From Reticulitermes speratus (Eukaryota; Arthropoda; Insecta; Blattodea; Rhinotermitidae), in contig JAJKFL010000007.1 of NCBI GenBank assembly GCA_021186555.1, forward strand, positions 28,074,677 through 28,138,676: a stretch of 64,000 nt of DNA. Direction: 5' to 3'. Below are positions 1 through 11,851 of the stretch, piece after piece. The notes beneath the pieces are model-generated. The model made no database searches. It was not told where the DNA came from and saw nothing but the letters and a program-made list of their open reading frames with translations. The translations under genes and the position numbers were made by a program. The first letter of the stretch is position 1, and each line of letters starts with the position of its first letter.

Positions 1-840
1 AAATAATCGCTGTTTGTTCTATGATCCACACAAAACACATAAATACAGTTCGTACCGCGCAATAAACACACTCCGTCTCAGTTATACAAACCAGTCAGTT
101 AATGCTGTACAGTGAAATAATCGCTGTTTGTTCTGAGTTCCACACAAAACACATAAATACAGTCCGTACCGCGCAGTAAACACACTCCGTCACAGTTATA
201 CAAACCAGTCAGTTAATGCTGTACAGTGAAATAATCGCTGTTTGTTCTATGATCCACACAAAACACATAAATACAGTTCGTACCGCGCAGTAAACACACT
301 CCGTCTCAGTTATACAAACCAGTCAGTTAATGCTGTACAGTGAAATAATCGCTGTTTGTTCTGAGTTCCACACAAAACACATAAATACAGTCCGTACCGC
401 GCAGTAAACACACTCCGTCACAGTTATACAAACCAGTCAGTTAATGCTGTACAGTGAAATAATCGCTGTTTGTTCTGAGATCCACACAAAACATAAATAC
501 AGTTCGTACCGCGCAGTAAACACACTCCGTCTCAGTTATACAAACCAGTCAGTTAATGTGTACAGTGAAATAATCCTGTTTGTTCTGAGTTCCACACAAA
601 ACACATAAATACAGTCCGTACCGCGCAGTAAACACACTCCGTCCAGTTACACAAACCAGTCAGTTAATGCTGTACAGTGAAATAATCGCTGTTTGTTCTA
701 GATCCACACAAAACACATAAATACAGTTCGTACCGCGCAGTAAACACACTCCGTCCAGTTATACAAACCAGTCAGTTAATGCTGTACAGTGAAATAATTG
801 CTGCTTGTTCTGAGATCCACACAAAACACATAAATACACC
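1..840. repeat. 114-bp satellite array with alternating A/B monomers
   Basis: About 7.3 tandem copies of a 114-bp monomer; copies begin at 1, 115, 229 and 343. The array is cut by the window start, so its full size is unknown. Monomers alternate between two types. Type A has TATGATCCACAC, CAGTTCG and GTCTCAG; type B has TGAGTTCCACAC, CAGTCCG and GTCACAG. The higher-order unit is therefore about 228 bp. Later copies lose single bases and blur the pattern, as expected at the edge of an array. The last copy breaks off near 838. Confidence 0.95.
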
Positions 841-1359
841 GTGTGGGCAGAACGTAGGATTTTTGTATGTTAAAATTTGTGGTACATATAATAAGCACTT
901 GTCTTTAAGGGGTTGATTCCGTAATTTATTTTACAACGCTCTTTCAGCTGCTTATATCACGTAACGTAAAATTTTAGGGTGTTGTGTGTGACGAACTGTG
1001 AAGAATTTTGTAGAAATACGTCGGGGTTTATTAATGGCACTACCATATAATTTACCTGGACTGGAAGATTAAAGCCACCAAAAACTGACGGAACAGTGGG
1101 TACAGAGATTGATATTCGAACCCGGGACCTCATCAACACTAAACACGAGTGCTAATAACTGGATCGTGACTTTCAATGTACTTAGTCAATTAGATGAGAC
1201 TGCTTAGTCACGTATTCAGTTAGTCTAACGTTTATTCACTTTAGATAATTTTAGTCTTGTTGGGCTCCACTATCACGGAAACAGACTGTTGCCACTTTAA
1301 GAACAATGCAATAAAGAACACAGAGTTGACGGTTTTAATCACTATTAGTTTGTTTATAT
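841..1359. other. Intronic DNA, no feature recognised
   Basis: AT-rich sequence between the satellite and the DR1 copy. Short open frames here show no coding character. Confidence 0.6.
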
Positions 1360-1892
1360 TTTTAGGCGCTTTCGCAAAATTGCGAAAAGAGATTATTGGC
1401 TTTGTCATGTCTGTCCGTCTGTCCGTCCGAATGGAACAACTCGGGTCCAACTGGAAATCTGATCATGAAATCTGATATTGGAGGATTTTTCGAAAAATCT
1501 GTCGAAAAAAATTAAAGTTTGTTTAAAATCTGACAAGAATAACGGGTAATTTACACGGATACCTATTTACATATATGATAACATTTCGTCGAATTCTTCT
1601 CAGAATGAGAAATATTTCAGACAAACGTTGAAGAGAAAATGAAAGAAGACATTTCGTGTTCAATAACTTTTTTCCCCGAAAATCGTGCCGTTTATGAGAT
1701 AAAGTGGAAAATTATAGTACAGCCGGACAGGCCACAGATGACAATATAATACGGTGCATGTGCTTTGCATGCTGGATAACTAAGGCTACAGACACACACT
1801 CAAAATATGTAATACATATTGCTTTTTCACGGCATCAATGGTCACGCGAACGCACTTCAGTGTTACGTTTACACGTACATCGCCTGCCTTGT
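1360..1892 (-). repeat. Dispersed repeat DR1, copy 1
   Basis: Reverse-strand copy of a repeat of about 540 bp also present at 13339-13870 and 47026-47572. Shared landmarks in element order are an AACAAGGCAGGC-like start, a GAGTGTGTGTCTGT segment, CTCATAAACGGCACGA, a GTGGGAGCCGAGTTG-like segment, a short GACAGACAG run and a terminal hairpin TTTCGCAA/TTGCGAAA. It has no coding potential. The class is unknown; the terminal hairpin recalls Helitron ends, but no CTRR terminus is clear. Confidence 0.8.
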
Positions 1893-2462
1893 TATTAAAT
1901 GACGCTTTCAGTAAATCAACTACGTAGCTTCTAACAATTCGATGATACTGAATGACGATAGTAGAGAACGTTGAAGGGAGGGTAGAACTGACCTCGGTGC
2001 ACTGCAGGACCTTTAATTTCTCACATGATACCAGCTTCGGTGTCACTGTACGGTTTTTAATGCATTAAACTCCCCTTCGTTCTGGGCAGTAGTTGAAATT
2101 GTAACCTTCATCGTCAGTGAAGGATTAAGATACTGAGCTGGTATTCGCCTACAGGACAGATTAAAATCATGTAAGACCTCAGGATAGTGGTGCATCGGGT
2201 GAGATTCGAGGTAGGAACCTCCAGAAGGGTTACCGCATGAAACAAATTGCTCGGACCACATAATCCATATTAATTATATGAAATAAAGGGAAGAGAACTG
2301 ACATTAAAGATATAACAAATGTAGTCTTGACTTATGCTACGCGCAAAGCACACACTTGAAGTGGGGAGAGAGAAATCGTTTTCGAACTCAGTAATTTTCA
2401 CACTATCAATGAAAAGTCAAAGATATAGGCCTATTAAAATATTAAGGACAAGCTAAATCTCT
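1893..2462. other. Intronic DNA, no feature recognised
   Basis: Unique-looking sequence with no repeat or coding signature that I can identify. Confidence 0.5.
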
Positions 2463-2727
2463 CCCTTGTTACCTGAAGGTATATCAAGGAGTGTAAGTAT
2501 AGCTCCACACATTCTTAATCTCATCACTAAATTGAAGTTGTGAGCTTTATGCTCCGGGTCGCTTTATCCTGGTACATGTCGTATGGAGTCTGGGTGGGCT
2601 GCAGAGATGTTCCGGGAGCTGTGGAGAAGATGGAAGAAAATGTCTTATCTGCCGGGAATCGAACCGCGATTCCTCGGTCCTCCAGCTCGTAGCATAGTCA
2701 CTATATCGACTGGGCTATTCCGGCCCT
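2463..2727 (-). mobile_element. SINE-A copy, diverged
   Basis: Read on the minus strand it has a tRNA-like head (GGAATAGCCCAGTCGATATA, then GGTTCGATTCCCGGC as box B). A body with CTCCGGGTC/GCTTTATCC-type motifs follows, then the family tail GTGTGGAGCTATACTTACAC. It is clearly diverged from the fresh copies at 33993 and 63484. Confidence 0.85.
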
Positions 2728-4505
2728 TTGCAGATTATGGTGTCATTATAAAATATTTATAATTACTTAGTTTCATGACGTCAGTGATATAATTTATTAC
2801 AAATGATAAGATGGAACCGCGTCCGTGGTTTTTCCTGAAGGACGTAAATTCTATGCAGCGGTTAGTTTTTATCATATAACTTCAGCTTATTTCCACTGCA
2901 GGACTGACCATTTCCTTTTGACAGTTGTTAAGTTTCTTTTGTAAAAAATAATTGGGTGGCTTCTTCTCTATAGATGTAAATCCTTCAGGCTCGACAAATA
3001 AATTAAATTTTATGCAGGTTTAGTGTTTACACTTGGCAGGCCAAGGAGAATTGAAAGTAAGAAGATTCGAAACAGTTGTCATGAATACTCGCTGTGGACA
3101 TGTTTCGAAATATATTACTCCAAACAAATACTTCTTATATGAGAGTCGGTAAAATATTTATCAATACATCTGAAATATGTAGGAAGATTTAAACTAATTT
3201 TCTGAAACTATTTTTCTCAAAGTATGCTTTCTCCGCTACGTTTCTAATGAAAGATAATTATTTTCTGTTCATTTGTTTTTATAGTTGCTTAACAATAAAA
3301 GGCACTACAAATGAGGACATATATATAATAACTAGCAAACTTTAAAAAATAAACACGCTGATTGAGACAAGAATTCAAAACATATGAGGGAACATGTCCT
3401 ATGAATACCATAACAGTGTTCTATTGCATATTTTGATAGTTGCTCATCCTGCCAAAAAAAAATCCTGATTTTTCCGAAAGCTGAAAGTTTATTTAGCCTG
3501 CCTGATTACCAGACACAATCGCTGGACATTACCAAAGTCAGATTAACCCACTCCATACTCTCATGTTTTAGTGTCTTAGTCTGTTTTAAGATCCGTTTCT
3601 CTCATTTTTCTTTTTGAGTAAAGCATTTTCTACTAAAATTTGTCAAAAAAAAATTTGACACTGGTTAAATAAATTACAATTTAGTGCCGATTTTGACCTT
3701 TAAACTTTTATTTATTGAGTATAAAAACGGTACAGAATAATGAACCAATTACAATTTATTTATTTGTGTTTTCTATAACAATATTAGTACCTCAGTGGAT
3801 TGGATTATAGTGAATAATGAATTTGGAAGAATTTGGAATGAACCATTCCTGGTGGTGTCTTTTAAGGTATTTCTTAACATTTGAAATGTGATACTCAAGA
3901 GAAATGCAAAAATTATGAGTCAGATTAGGCCGTGCTGCGGCTGACGTTTGAACCAAACACCTACAAAATTACCAATAAGAAGATTTACATTCTGTGCTAA
4001 AACCCTGGACAGATAGTAGAAAATCAAAATAAATGCCCCTGGTCATGTAGCACTTTACTGAACTGCAAAAAATTATTGTTCAAACAAAATTCAGAAACGA
4101 CGCGATAACACACACATGCTGCGCACCAAATTATCAGGATCATTATGACACATGCCTTGCCTACATTTCCATCAACATACATTTTCTTCTCACTCTTTAC
4201 TTCTCTCTCTCTCTCTCTCTCTCTCCATTTCTTATTCTTGGCTATGTCTTAATGACCTGCGTCTCATCACCGAAATTTAACACAAAAACAAGAGACGAAA
4301 ACAAGTGAATAATGTGCCAAAAAGTTAATAAACGTGCAGTATAATAACTTCACGCGTTTGTACCTCACAGGGCGCGTTCGTTATTAAAATATTCTCATTA
4401 ATCATGATTGAGGATCAGACAGGGCAGCTGAAAAGCGAAATGGCTGACGTATGTCGAGAACACTATCATCTGCTACAGCAGTGTCCATTGTCATTCATCG
4501 CTATG
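2728..4505. other. AT-rich intronic DNA with a short (TC)n run
   Basis: No repeat family or exon recognised. A (TC)n dinucleotide run lies at about 4201-4226. Confidence 0.5.
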
Positions 4506-4513
4506 TCCTAGTG

Positions 4514-5030
4514 CAGTGGTATTCAACCTTTTTTGTTCGCGTACCCCCAGATATAATTTCTCTTCAACTTTGTACCCCCAAAGTTGTTGGTGCATAATTT
4601 AAGTTATACATAGTCTATAATCTACATCTAAAATAAATTAAATATATTAACATCCAAAATAATGTATTAAATAATAAGTTTTAAATGAGAAAAAGGAGAA
4701 TTAAGCTATTAAATAACAAATATATTATTGCCTATCGTATAAAAATTAATAGAGGAACAAAGGTATTTTCGCAAAGCAAAATTATATGCACTATGTGGAA
4801 TAAAATGAAACTAGCCGCCCAGATGAGAATCGCATAAAGAGAGAGAGAGAAAAAAAATGGCGCTCCCAAATCACATGTCCTTACGTCCGGTCTCTTGTGG
4901 CTAACCCTAAATCTGGCCCTGATTATTCAGTGGTATCATGAAATAATATATTTTTTTTTAAATTTACGTACCCCCTAAGATGTCTTCGCGTACCCCCGGG
5001 GGTAAGCGTACCCCAGGTTGAATACCACTG
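4514..5030. mobile_element. Non-autonomous hAT-type MITE
   Basis: A 517-bp element bounded by perfect 16-bp terminal inverted repeats, CAGTGGTATTCAACCT. It is flanked by the direct 8-bp target duplication TCCTAGTG at 4506-4513 and 5031-5038. The subterminal GTACCCCC/GGGGGTAC blocks are also inverted. An 8-bp duplication and CAGTGGT-type ends are the signature of the hAT superfamily. The interior is AT-rich with no transposase, so it depended on a helper. Confidence 0.95.
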
Positions 5031-5038
5031 TCCTAGTG

Positions 5039-5412
5039 GAACACTGCCCCCCTGTTGCAGCGGTCGGAACTAAAACAATTGTCTCTCAAACCCCAAGAAT
5101 AGATACTATAACATCCCAGATAAACTTTATTAATTGTTATTATTTCTATTTTGAAGCGAGACATGTAGAAAGCATCGCACAGAAATCAAATATGCACAAA
5201 ACTTTGATGGCAAATTTTGAGAAGAGTTACTCACTAAACCAGAACATAGATGAAATATTAAAATATATGCCTATGTTAAAGAACCTGAATGTGAGAATGT
5301 ATGCTGAATTCAAAAGATCATAACTAGTTTCAAGAAAGATAATATTGAAATGGATGTTAAAGAAATAAACTGTAAGTGGTGGCATGTGGCCTACAGTGGG
5401 ATTCAACAAGAA
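5039..5412. other. Intronic DNA, no feature recognised
   Basis: Open frames here are short and without known similarity; the first extends into the MITE and is not a gene. Confidence 0.5.
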
Positions 5413-5689
5413 GGTAATTTTCCTATCTACGCCATGAAGGCATACAGGAAGAGTATGTGAATAGCTCCACTCATTTTTGACCTCGGTATTAGTTGAAGGT
5501 GAGTGGTTAACGTCACGCTCCGCCCGCTTTACTCCCAGTAAAGAACCACGATACCCGTTTCATAGGGAGCGGTTTGGGACCCAGAACGATTCTGGAGGTT
5601 TTGGAAAAGAGAAAAAGCTCTTGCCCCTGCCGAGATTCGAATTCCTAACCATACTTTAGTCGCTATACCCACTACGCTGCCCCGGCTGT
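5413..5689 (-). mobile_element. SINE-A copy, near full length
   Basis: On the minus strand it starts at CAGCCGGGGCAGCGTAGTGG with the tRNA-like head. Box B is decayed (GAATTCGAATCTCGGC). The body contains AAAGAGAAAAAGCTC in the + reading, and the tail is CCATGAAGGCATACAGG in the + reading. Divergence is moderate. Confidence 0.88.
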
Positions 5690-6940
5690 AGGATTTACGC
5701 AGGATAGACTGATAACAAAATAGATGACATTAATTAGGATGTGAGATTACTGATGAATTCAGCTGCATCTTGGGCGGGTCCAGTGGATGTTTCTTGCGAA
5801 TATAAACTTCTGAATTTCGGAGTGTTTATTAATCACTACAGAATTTTCAACATACATTGTTCAGTCAGTTAGTTAGTTAGTTAGTTGGTTTATCTCCTAC
5901 GTCTTCAGTTATGCGAGCAAAAATGTACTTAAAATTTTAGGGATCCATGTCTTCTGAGATGTAACTCGATGTTTTTTGAGTAAATCCCGACATTTCAGAG
6001 GACCATGTGCCTTAATCTTCATTTTTCAAACAGTCCAACAGTCGAAACAAAGTTTCCAGTGGACGCGATTAAACATTAATAGAATAATTGCTTCTGTTTC
6101 ATACATGTGTCTACAGCTGTAACAAACAGGACTGGCAGGAATCCTGTTACTTGATAGAGGCATGATAATTTGTAGAGGAAACTTGGCGTGCGAATGAGCA
6201 AGACAATGTAAAGAAATGCAGTGGTACTCCCCCCCCCCCCCCACCACTCCAGGTCACTGTAAAAACTGGAATAATTAAGGAAAGAATATAGACGACTTCA
6301 TTATAAGACCAGTCTACAGATGGAGATAACCTATATGTAGAATAAAGAAGGTTAGGAACAAGCAGATATCCAGATAGCACTTGTACATATGTTGTGTGCG
6401 TTCACTCCACCACGATTTATACGACAATTTAGAACAAACAAAGAAGCTATGTTCATTAGTTTGATCGTGTTTCTTTCATGTATTCATTTCTTTCTTTCTT
6501 TCCTCATTTATGACTACTTATTTACTAATGTTACTCTCCAAATTCTTTATGTCTATAAAATACATCTTTTATTTTTTTTTTTTAACATTTCATACATAAC
6601 CTGCTTCGTCCAAACCCACAAAGTACAATCCTAAAATCCAACACACTATTATTCTTCCATTCCCTCTGTTTTCCATGTAGCTACTGAGTAAGAAGTTTCC
6701 CCTCTAAAAGTCTTTAAGCATTCCTTGTCTTTCCCAACCGAGCTAAAGTTTCATTCTATCGTGGTTTTATGCATTTAAATACCGTAACAATATTAGATAA
6801 CATGTATAAATACGAAATTTTCCGTTACGTATATAATCCACAAGCTGGCCGCTTACGTCAACCAGTGTACGCCAGTTAAACATTCATAAGTCAAATTATT
6901 ATGCCTTAATATTACAATTTCCACTGTGACACTCATTTAT
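5690..6940. other. Intronic DNA with poly-C tract
   Basis: (TTAG)n lies at 5870-5887 and a C homopolymer of about 15 bases at about 6229-6242. Nothing else was recognised. Confidence 0.5.
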
Positions 6941-7100
6941 TCATTCTTCAGTCTGCCTTACGACAGGTCCGTACCCTCTTCCAAAGCACGTTCTCCACAG
7001 GGTGTGATCTAGTGCTTCCTCTTTCAAATTCCATTATCTTCTCTTTTCCTTAATGTCATCCAATAGCTGCTTACGTCTTCCTCCTCGTCTTCTTTATATT
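6941..7100 (-). mobile_element. LINE-X 3' end fragment
   Basis: The minus strand matches the last part of the LINE-X coding region seen at 61938-62473. Landmarks are the GAGGAAGACGTAAGCAGCT segment, the CGCTTTGGAAGAG-type segment and a GAATGAATAAATGA tail. It is 5'-truncated, as is typical of target-primed retrotransposition. Confidence 0.88.
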
Positions 7101-7281
7101 TTATAGCTAAACGCATTTGAAAATATAACACGCCGTTACGCTCTTGTATTTTTCAGGAGAGATGATGTGGAAATCATAACCCCCTCTCCCCATCAAAATG
7201 AGGTCACACTATAGTCCTCAACATAAATCATTAAACGACAAATCGTAGTATTCTGGTTTGAAGTGAATTTACTTCAAAATA

Positions 7282-7766
7282 CAGTGGACCCTCGAACTTC
7301 GAACGGTTTGATGTTCGAACAACTTGAAACTCGAACAAATAATTCGAGGAAAATCCTGTTTTGAAACTCGAACAAAAACTCGAAAGTCGAACAAAGAATC
7401 ACGTGGTCGTCACGTGGTCGCCTTCACTCTCTGCTTGGTCCAGATGAAAGAAGGGTAATTCACCTTCCAGTGAACAGTAATATCCCTCCTACTATTATTA
7501 TTGATTGATTATTGTACAATATTTTTATGTATGTACTATTATAAATAAAAATTTTCAATTATTGAAATTAAATATACTTGTTTTATCATTATGATCTTTT
7601 GAAATAGGCACTTAAAATGTTTTATATTGGGTAAATTTTGGGGGTCTGGAACGGATTAATTCAATTTACATTATTTCTTATGGGGAAATTTAACTCGAAA
7701 GTCGAACAACTTGAAAGTCGAACCGTCTCCTGGAACGGATTGTTTTCGAAGTTCGAGGTTCCACTG
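7282..7766. mobile_element. Pogo/Tigger-type MITE, copy 1
   Basis: A 485-bp element flanked by TA on both sides (7280-7281 and 7767-7768). Terminal inverted repeats start CAGTGGA(C/A)CCTCGAACTT and continue for about 22 bp with one mismatch. The subterminal zone repeats TCGAAC/GTTCGA many times. A TA target and CAGTGG ends fit Tc1/mariner-pogo. There is no transposase. The copy at 10048 differs at only about a dozen positions by eye, so amplification was recent. Confidence 0.92.
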
Positions 7767-7768
7767 TA

Positions 7769-8849
7769 CCTGGAAAGAGCCTGTCTCTTTCCCTGGCAAT
7801 TTAAACTGCATGTATTCCAATACTGAAGTGCAGGAAGCGTCTCATGACGCATTCAGGTTTTTCTTTTAGCGACGCCACAGTTATCTGCCTCCAATAATAA
7901 AACCCTGACTGGCACTCATATACACCCATTTTTACGGCTCGTTTGTGAAACTTTATGACTACGCCAATTTGTCACTTCTAATTAATCTATTTTTAATGTT
8001 ATTTTCAAACTGATACAGTTTCCTCAAAGGGTGTAAAGTATGTTACAATTTTAAGAAGTGTGTTGTGTTCTGGAACACGTGTTTGTCTATCATCAGCCAC
8101 TAATGGCAGTCTAAGGCACCTCCCCAGTTGGTTCGACATGCTGCTGAAGAGACGGAGAGAGAAATAAGGAGAGAAAGTCTGATCGTCATGTTCACGCATG
8201 GCCGTCACGTCATATGTTCACACCTCATCGGCTTAATATCTATGTTAATATTATACACTCACGTAGGCCTATCTCTCTTTAGTAGGCTGCTTTTTTCTGT
8301 TCCTTTTCTGCCTTTTTTTCTCTCCCTCTTTTTTTTCATCATCTTCTTGTTTCAATAAAAATTTGAGAATTATTCATTAATAGAATTACTTTGGTTATTT
8401 TAATCATTGAATTCGTCTAGGTACGTAAAATAAATTAGTTTTTGGAAGACGAAAGAAACTGCCAACATCTTTATGTCTCGTCCTCAGAACTCAAAAGAAA
8501 ATTGTAGCAAAACTACAGCCATTACAACCTTCAAAGACGCAGTAAATTTCTAGTAATATTAAACGAGGTTAAAATATCAAAATTACATTCACAAAAACAT
8601 TAAGTTCACAAAACGTGAATTATTGTTTGATATTATTAAATATACAATGAAATTATTGAATATTGCCACGCTCATTTGACACCCAAAACGTTTTGTGAAG
8701 AGAAATACCTTGTTATAAATTATTCTGATTTACTTACACCCTCGATTTACCCCCACAAATTGCGGCAGACAAAGAATGGCGCTAGTCTGCCGTTTGACTG
8801 CAGCTTTATCTGCGAATCTCTTGCCTAAAATGTAAATATAAATAGCCCT
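7769..8849. other. Intronic DNA, no feature recognised
   Basis: Mixed sequence with a T-rich stretch near 8310-8350 and nothing identifiable. Confidence 0.5.
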
Positions 8850-9520
8850 GCTGTAATATGTGAGTCTGAAACGTGGACTGCCACACTAAGGGACGAGCAT
8901 AGAGTCAGAGTGACAGAGGACAGTGTGCTTAAGAGGCTATTTTATAAAATAAAGAGCAAGAAGTAGAAGGCCAGACAACTGCTTCGTAATTCACTTAACG
9001 ATTTTTTACGTTCAACAAAACGTCTAAGAAAATTGAACCGAAGAGGATTAGACGAATGGCATATTTAGCGAAGGCAGGTGTAAGATATTTTATTGCCCAA
9101 GGCAAAAATAAATTTGGGGGGCCAACATATTCTAGTTGTTAATTGACAATGCAGATACAGCAACGAAAAAATTCATATGTGAGATTTTTTTGACACAAAA
9201 TATGAAAAACAGGGAGACTTTTTAAGGTCCCCCCCCGCCGGAAGATGGGGCCCCACTCAGCAACATAGATTACGATAATCTTAAATGGGCCTTTCGAATA
9301 GCACAAAGGAACAGATAAGGAACGTCAGAAAATGTTAATTGGAAACTCCAAAACCACGAAAATACTTCGAATTGGGAGGCTGAAGTTTAGATGAAATGAT
9401 AATATTAAAATGTTACTGAAAAACTGCGGTGTAAGAATGTGAACTGAGTTTGATGGCAGGTTGGTATGAATAAGGCAGTAGGCCTTCAGGTTGTAAAAAG
9501 GACTTGAAATTCCTTAACAA
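8850..9520 (+). mobile_element. Decayed LINE fragment
   Basis: The frame from about 8857 reads SETWTATLRDEHRVRV and VTEDSVLKRLFYK, the CESETWT...RVLRKIF block of the RT C-terminal region of LINE-Y-type non-LTR elements. It is followed by stops and indels. Later pieces (ATCTTAAATGGGCCTTTCG, GGAAACTCCAAAACCAC) look like eroded 3' sequence. The 3' boundary is uncertain. Confidence 0.6.
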
Positions 9521-10045
9521 AGTGAGCGACTGTTAGCTTCTCAATGTCTCTACTTCACAGACCTAACTCTTAGCAGAATAGTGAAAGAAGATTTCATCGT
9601 CTGCTACCGGTACGATACTCACTACAAAGTGGCAGAAGATTCGATCTTTTAACGGATGCTCTCTCCCCCTCACTGTTCTATTTTCAGTGCAGGATCGGCA
9701 GCTTCCCGCTGTTTCCCGCCTCAGAATTCAATCTCACGCACGGATGCCGAAAATCAACAAAGCACAAAAGAACTTTCACTGATGTCAACGACAGAGACAG
9801 AACCTTTGCACCTATACTTGCTTATCATATTACTCGTGTACCTTTCTCTTCCTTTAACTTCATTCTTACCTGCGTAATGATATACACTTAAAATTGTCTA
9901 AAATGGAACCTGAATTAAAGAGAAACCTGGCTTTAACGAAATATCTCTCTAATCATGTGAATATATACCAAAGGTCAATGTAAATTTAACGTAGCCTATC
10001 TTCCTAGCAATAGGTTCTTAATTCAATTTATATCAAATTTCAGAA
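9521..10045. other. Intronic DNA, no feature recognised
   Basis: No recognised repeat. The 73-residue open frame at 9656-9877 has no family resemblance that I can name. Confidence 0.5.
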
Positions 10046-10047
10046 TA

Positions 10048-10533
10048 CAGTGGACCCTCGAACTTCGAACGGTTTGATGTTCGAACAACTTGAAACTCGA
10101 ACAAAAAATTCGAGGAAAATCCGGGTTTGAAACTCGAACAAAAACTCGAAAGTCGAACAAAGAATCACGTGGTCGTCACGTGGTCGCCTTCTCTCTCTGC
10201 TTGGTCCAGATGAAAGAAGGGTAATTCGCCTTCCAGTGAACAGTAATATCCCTCCTACTATTATTATTGATTGATTATTATACAATATTTTTTATGTATG
10301 TACTATTATAAATAAAAATTTTCAATTATTGAAATTAAATATACTTGTTTTATCGTTATGATCTTTTGAAATAGGCACTTAAAATGTTTTATATTGGGTA
10401 AATTTTGGGGGTCTGGAACGGATTAATTCAATTTACACTATTTCTTATGGGGAAATTTAACTCGAAAGTCGAACAACTTGAAAGTCGAACAGTCTCCTGG
10501 AACGAATTGTGTTCGAAGTTCGAGGTTCCACTG
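10048..10533. mobile_element. Pogo/Tigger-type MITE, copy 2
   Basis: A 486-bp sister of the element at 7282-7766 in the same orientation, again flanked by TA (10046-10047, 10534-10535). It has the same CAGTGGACCCTCGAACTTCG left end and its inverted right end. Confidence 0.92.
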
Positions 10534-10737
10534 TATTTTCTTTGAACGACGGTGACAAAAAATTAACATACAAGTTTGTCGGCAATGGAAGATAAAATAT
10601 TGTCCAAAATTGTAAACAGTATTTGTTAATATATTTATATTTTAAACCTTTTTAGTAACTTTAATCGACAATATTGTTTTGGATCTAGACAGGCACATCT
10701 TTGACAGACTTTGTTGTACTTTACGCCTTTGTATATA

Positions 10738-10780
10738 CCTCCCTGATGATGACCTTGTAGAGGTCGAAACATATAGGAGG
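10738..10780 (+). ncRNA. Hammerhead ribozyme-like motif
   Basis: Stem I is CCTCC (10738-10742) pairing GGAGG (10776-10780). Core CTGATGA is at 10743-10749. Stem II is GACCT/AGGTC with loop TGTAG. GAAAC is at 10766-10770, then ATATA as the stem III/cleavage segment. In most sister copies this is ATAT-GTA, so stem III is lost here. The downstream tail GGAACATAAGTGAC lacks a clear inverted partner. It is probably a Penelope-like element relic. Confidence 0.75.
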
Positions 10781-10785
10781 AACAT

Positions 10786-11309
10786 AAGTGACAAATGATT
10801 ATTTATGATTCATAGCACAATATGTTAGATCAAATACTGTACAGTCAATATAAAATTACTTGCAATAAACGGAAAATATTTCACACAATAACAGAAATTA
10901 AGGATGTAAAAATAAACTCTCTCTACACGTTTGTCTGTTCATGTAATTTTGTGCTTCCTGTAGTTCATATCAGAAGAAACATGCGTTCCGTTTCACCCTC
11001 GAATTTAATTGTTCCCTTAATTAGCTAGGTAGGAATGTAATCGCACATTCAGTTACTTCGCTAGATGTTCATTAATTAGCTGCTAAGTGCTGAAGATAGC
11101 AGTCAAACTGTCAGCCACTTACATTTGCTTTCTTGTTTGAGCATTCGACATTTATCACTAACGGACATTCTACGTACACGTACGAAGGCTTTTGATTTGT
11201 TTTAAGAATACGTATCAACTACATTGTTCTATATTATGTCGGTCGTGAAAGAAAGCAGACACGGTCTGTTTTAATAAAAGGCTTACCATTCTAATGAAAA
11301 TAAATCTTA
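10786..11309. other. Intronic DNA, no feature recognised
   Basis: Nothing recognised in this AT-rich stretch. Confidence 0.5.
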
Positions 11310-11515
11310 ACACATCCCAGAAGATCTCGAATACAGATGGTCAAGACATGTAGCACGCATGAGAAGGAAGAGAAATGGACAGAGTTTAGTCGGAAGACAT
11401 GCAGAGAAGTCAAAACTAGGGCTAATGGCACATAGGAATATATTATTTAATACGTCATTAAACAGGGTGTATAATGCGGACTGGATTAATCTGGCTCTGA
11501 ATAGGGCCCGTTAGT
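11310..11515 (+). mobile_element. Decayed LINE-Y 3' fragment
   Basis: Contains diverged counterparts of the LINE-Y 3' coding region: AGATGGTCAAGACATGTAGC resembles the RWAGHVARM codons, and GCGGACTGGATTAATCTGGC resembles DWI(D/N)LA. It is full of frame breaks. Confidence 0.65.
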
Positions 11516-11688
11516 TATTTTGTAATGAATCATCGAGTTTCATGTGTTTTGAGGATTGTATTGGTTAGATAAGCAACCATCAGGTTCTCGAGAAATATTT
11601 TTCATCATAAAGTTTGTTACTAAAAATTATTAATTTAGTAATTATGTAAATTGATTAGGGATTCGTTAAAAAAATAGAACATCGAATC

Positions 11689-11851
11689 CAGGGGTGTAAA
11701 AATCCCGAAGAATAGGTCGCACGGGCTACTGAATTTTGTACGGTGGCGCCTAATATTTGTGGGTCCTAAATATTGAACTTGCTTTCTTGTCGCCGTTCTA
11801 GCGCCTTGAATTCTTAGACGAGTCAGAGATTTTTGGAACATTTACACCCTG
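11689..11851 (-). repeat. Dispersed repeat DR2, copy 1
   Basis: A 163-bp unit with imperfect inverted ends: CAGGGGTGTAAA at the left, TTTACACCCTG at the right. The core CGCCTAATATTTGTGGGTC recurs inverted at about 27755-27777. The ends resemble hAT-type MITEs, but I see no target duplication. Confidence 0.6.
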
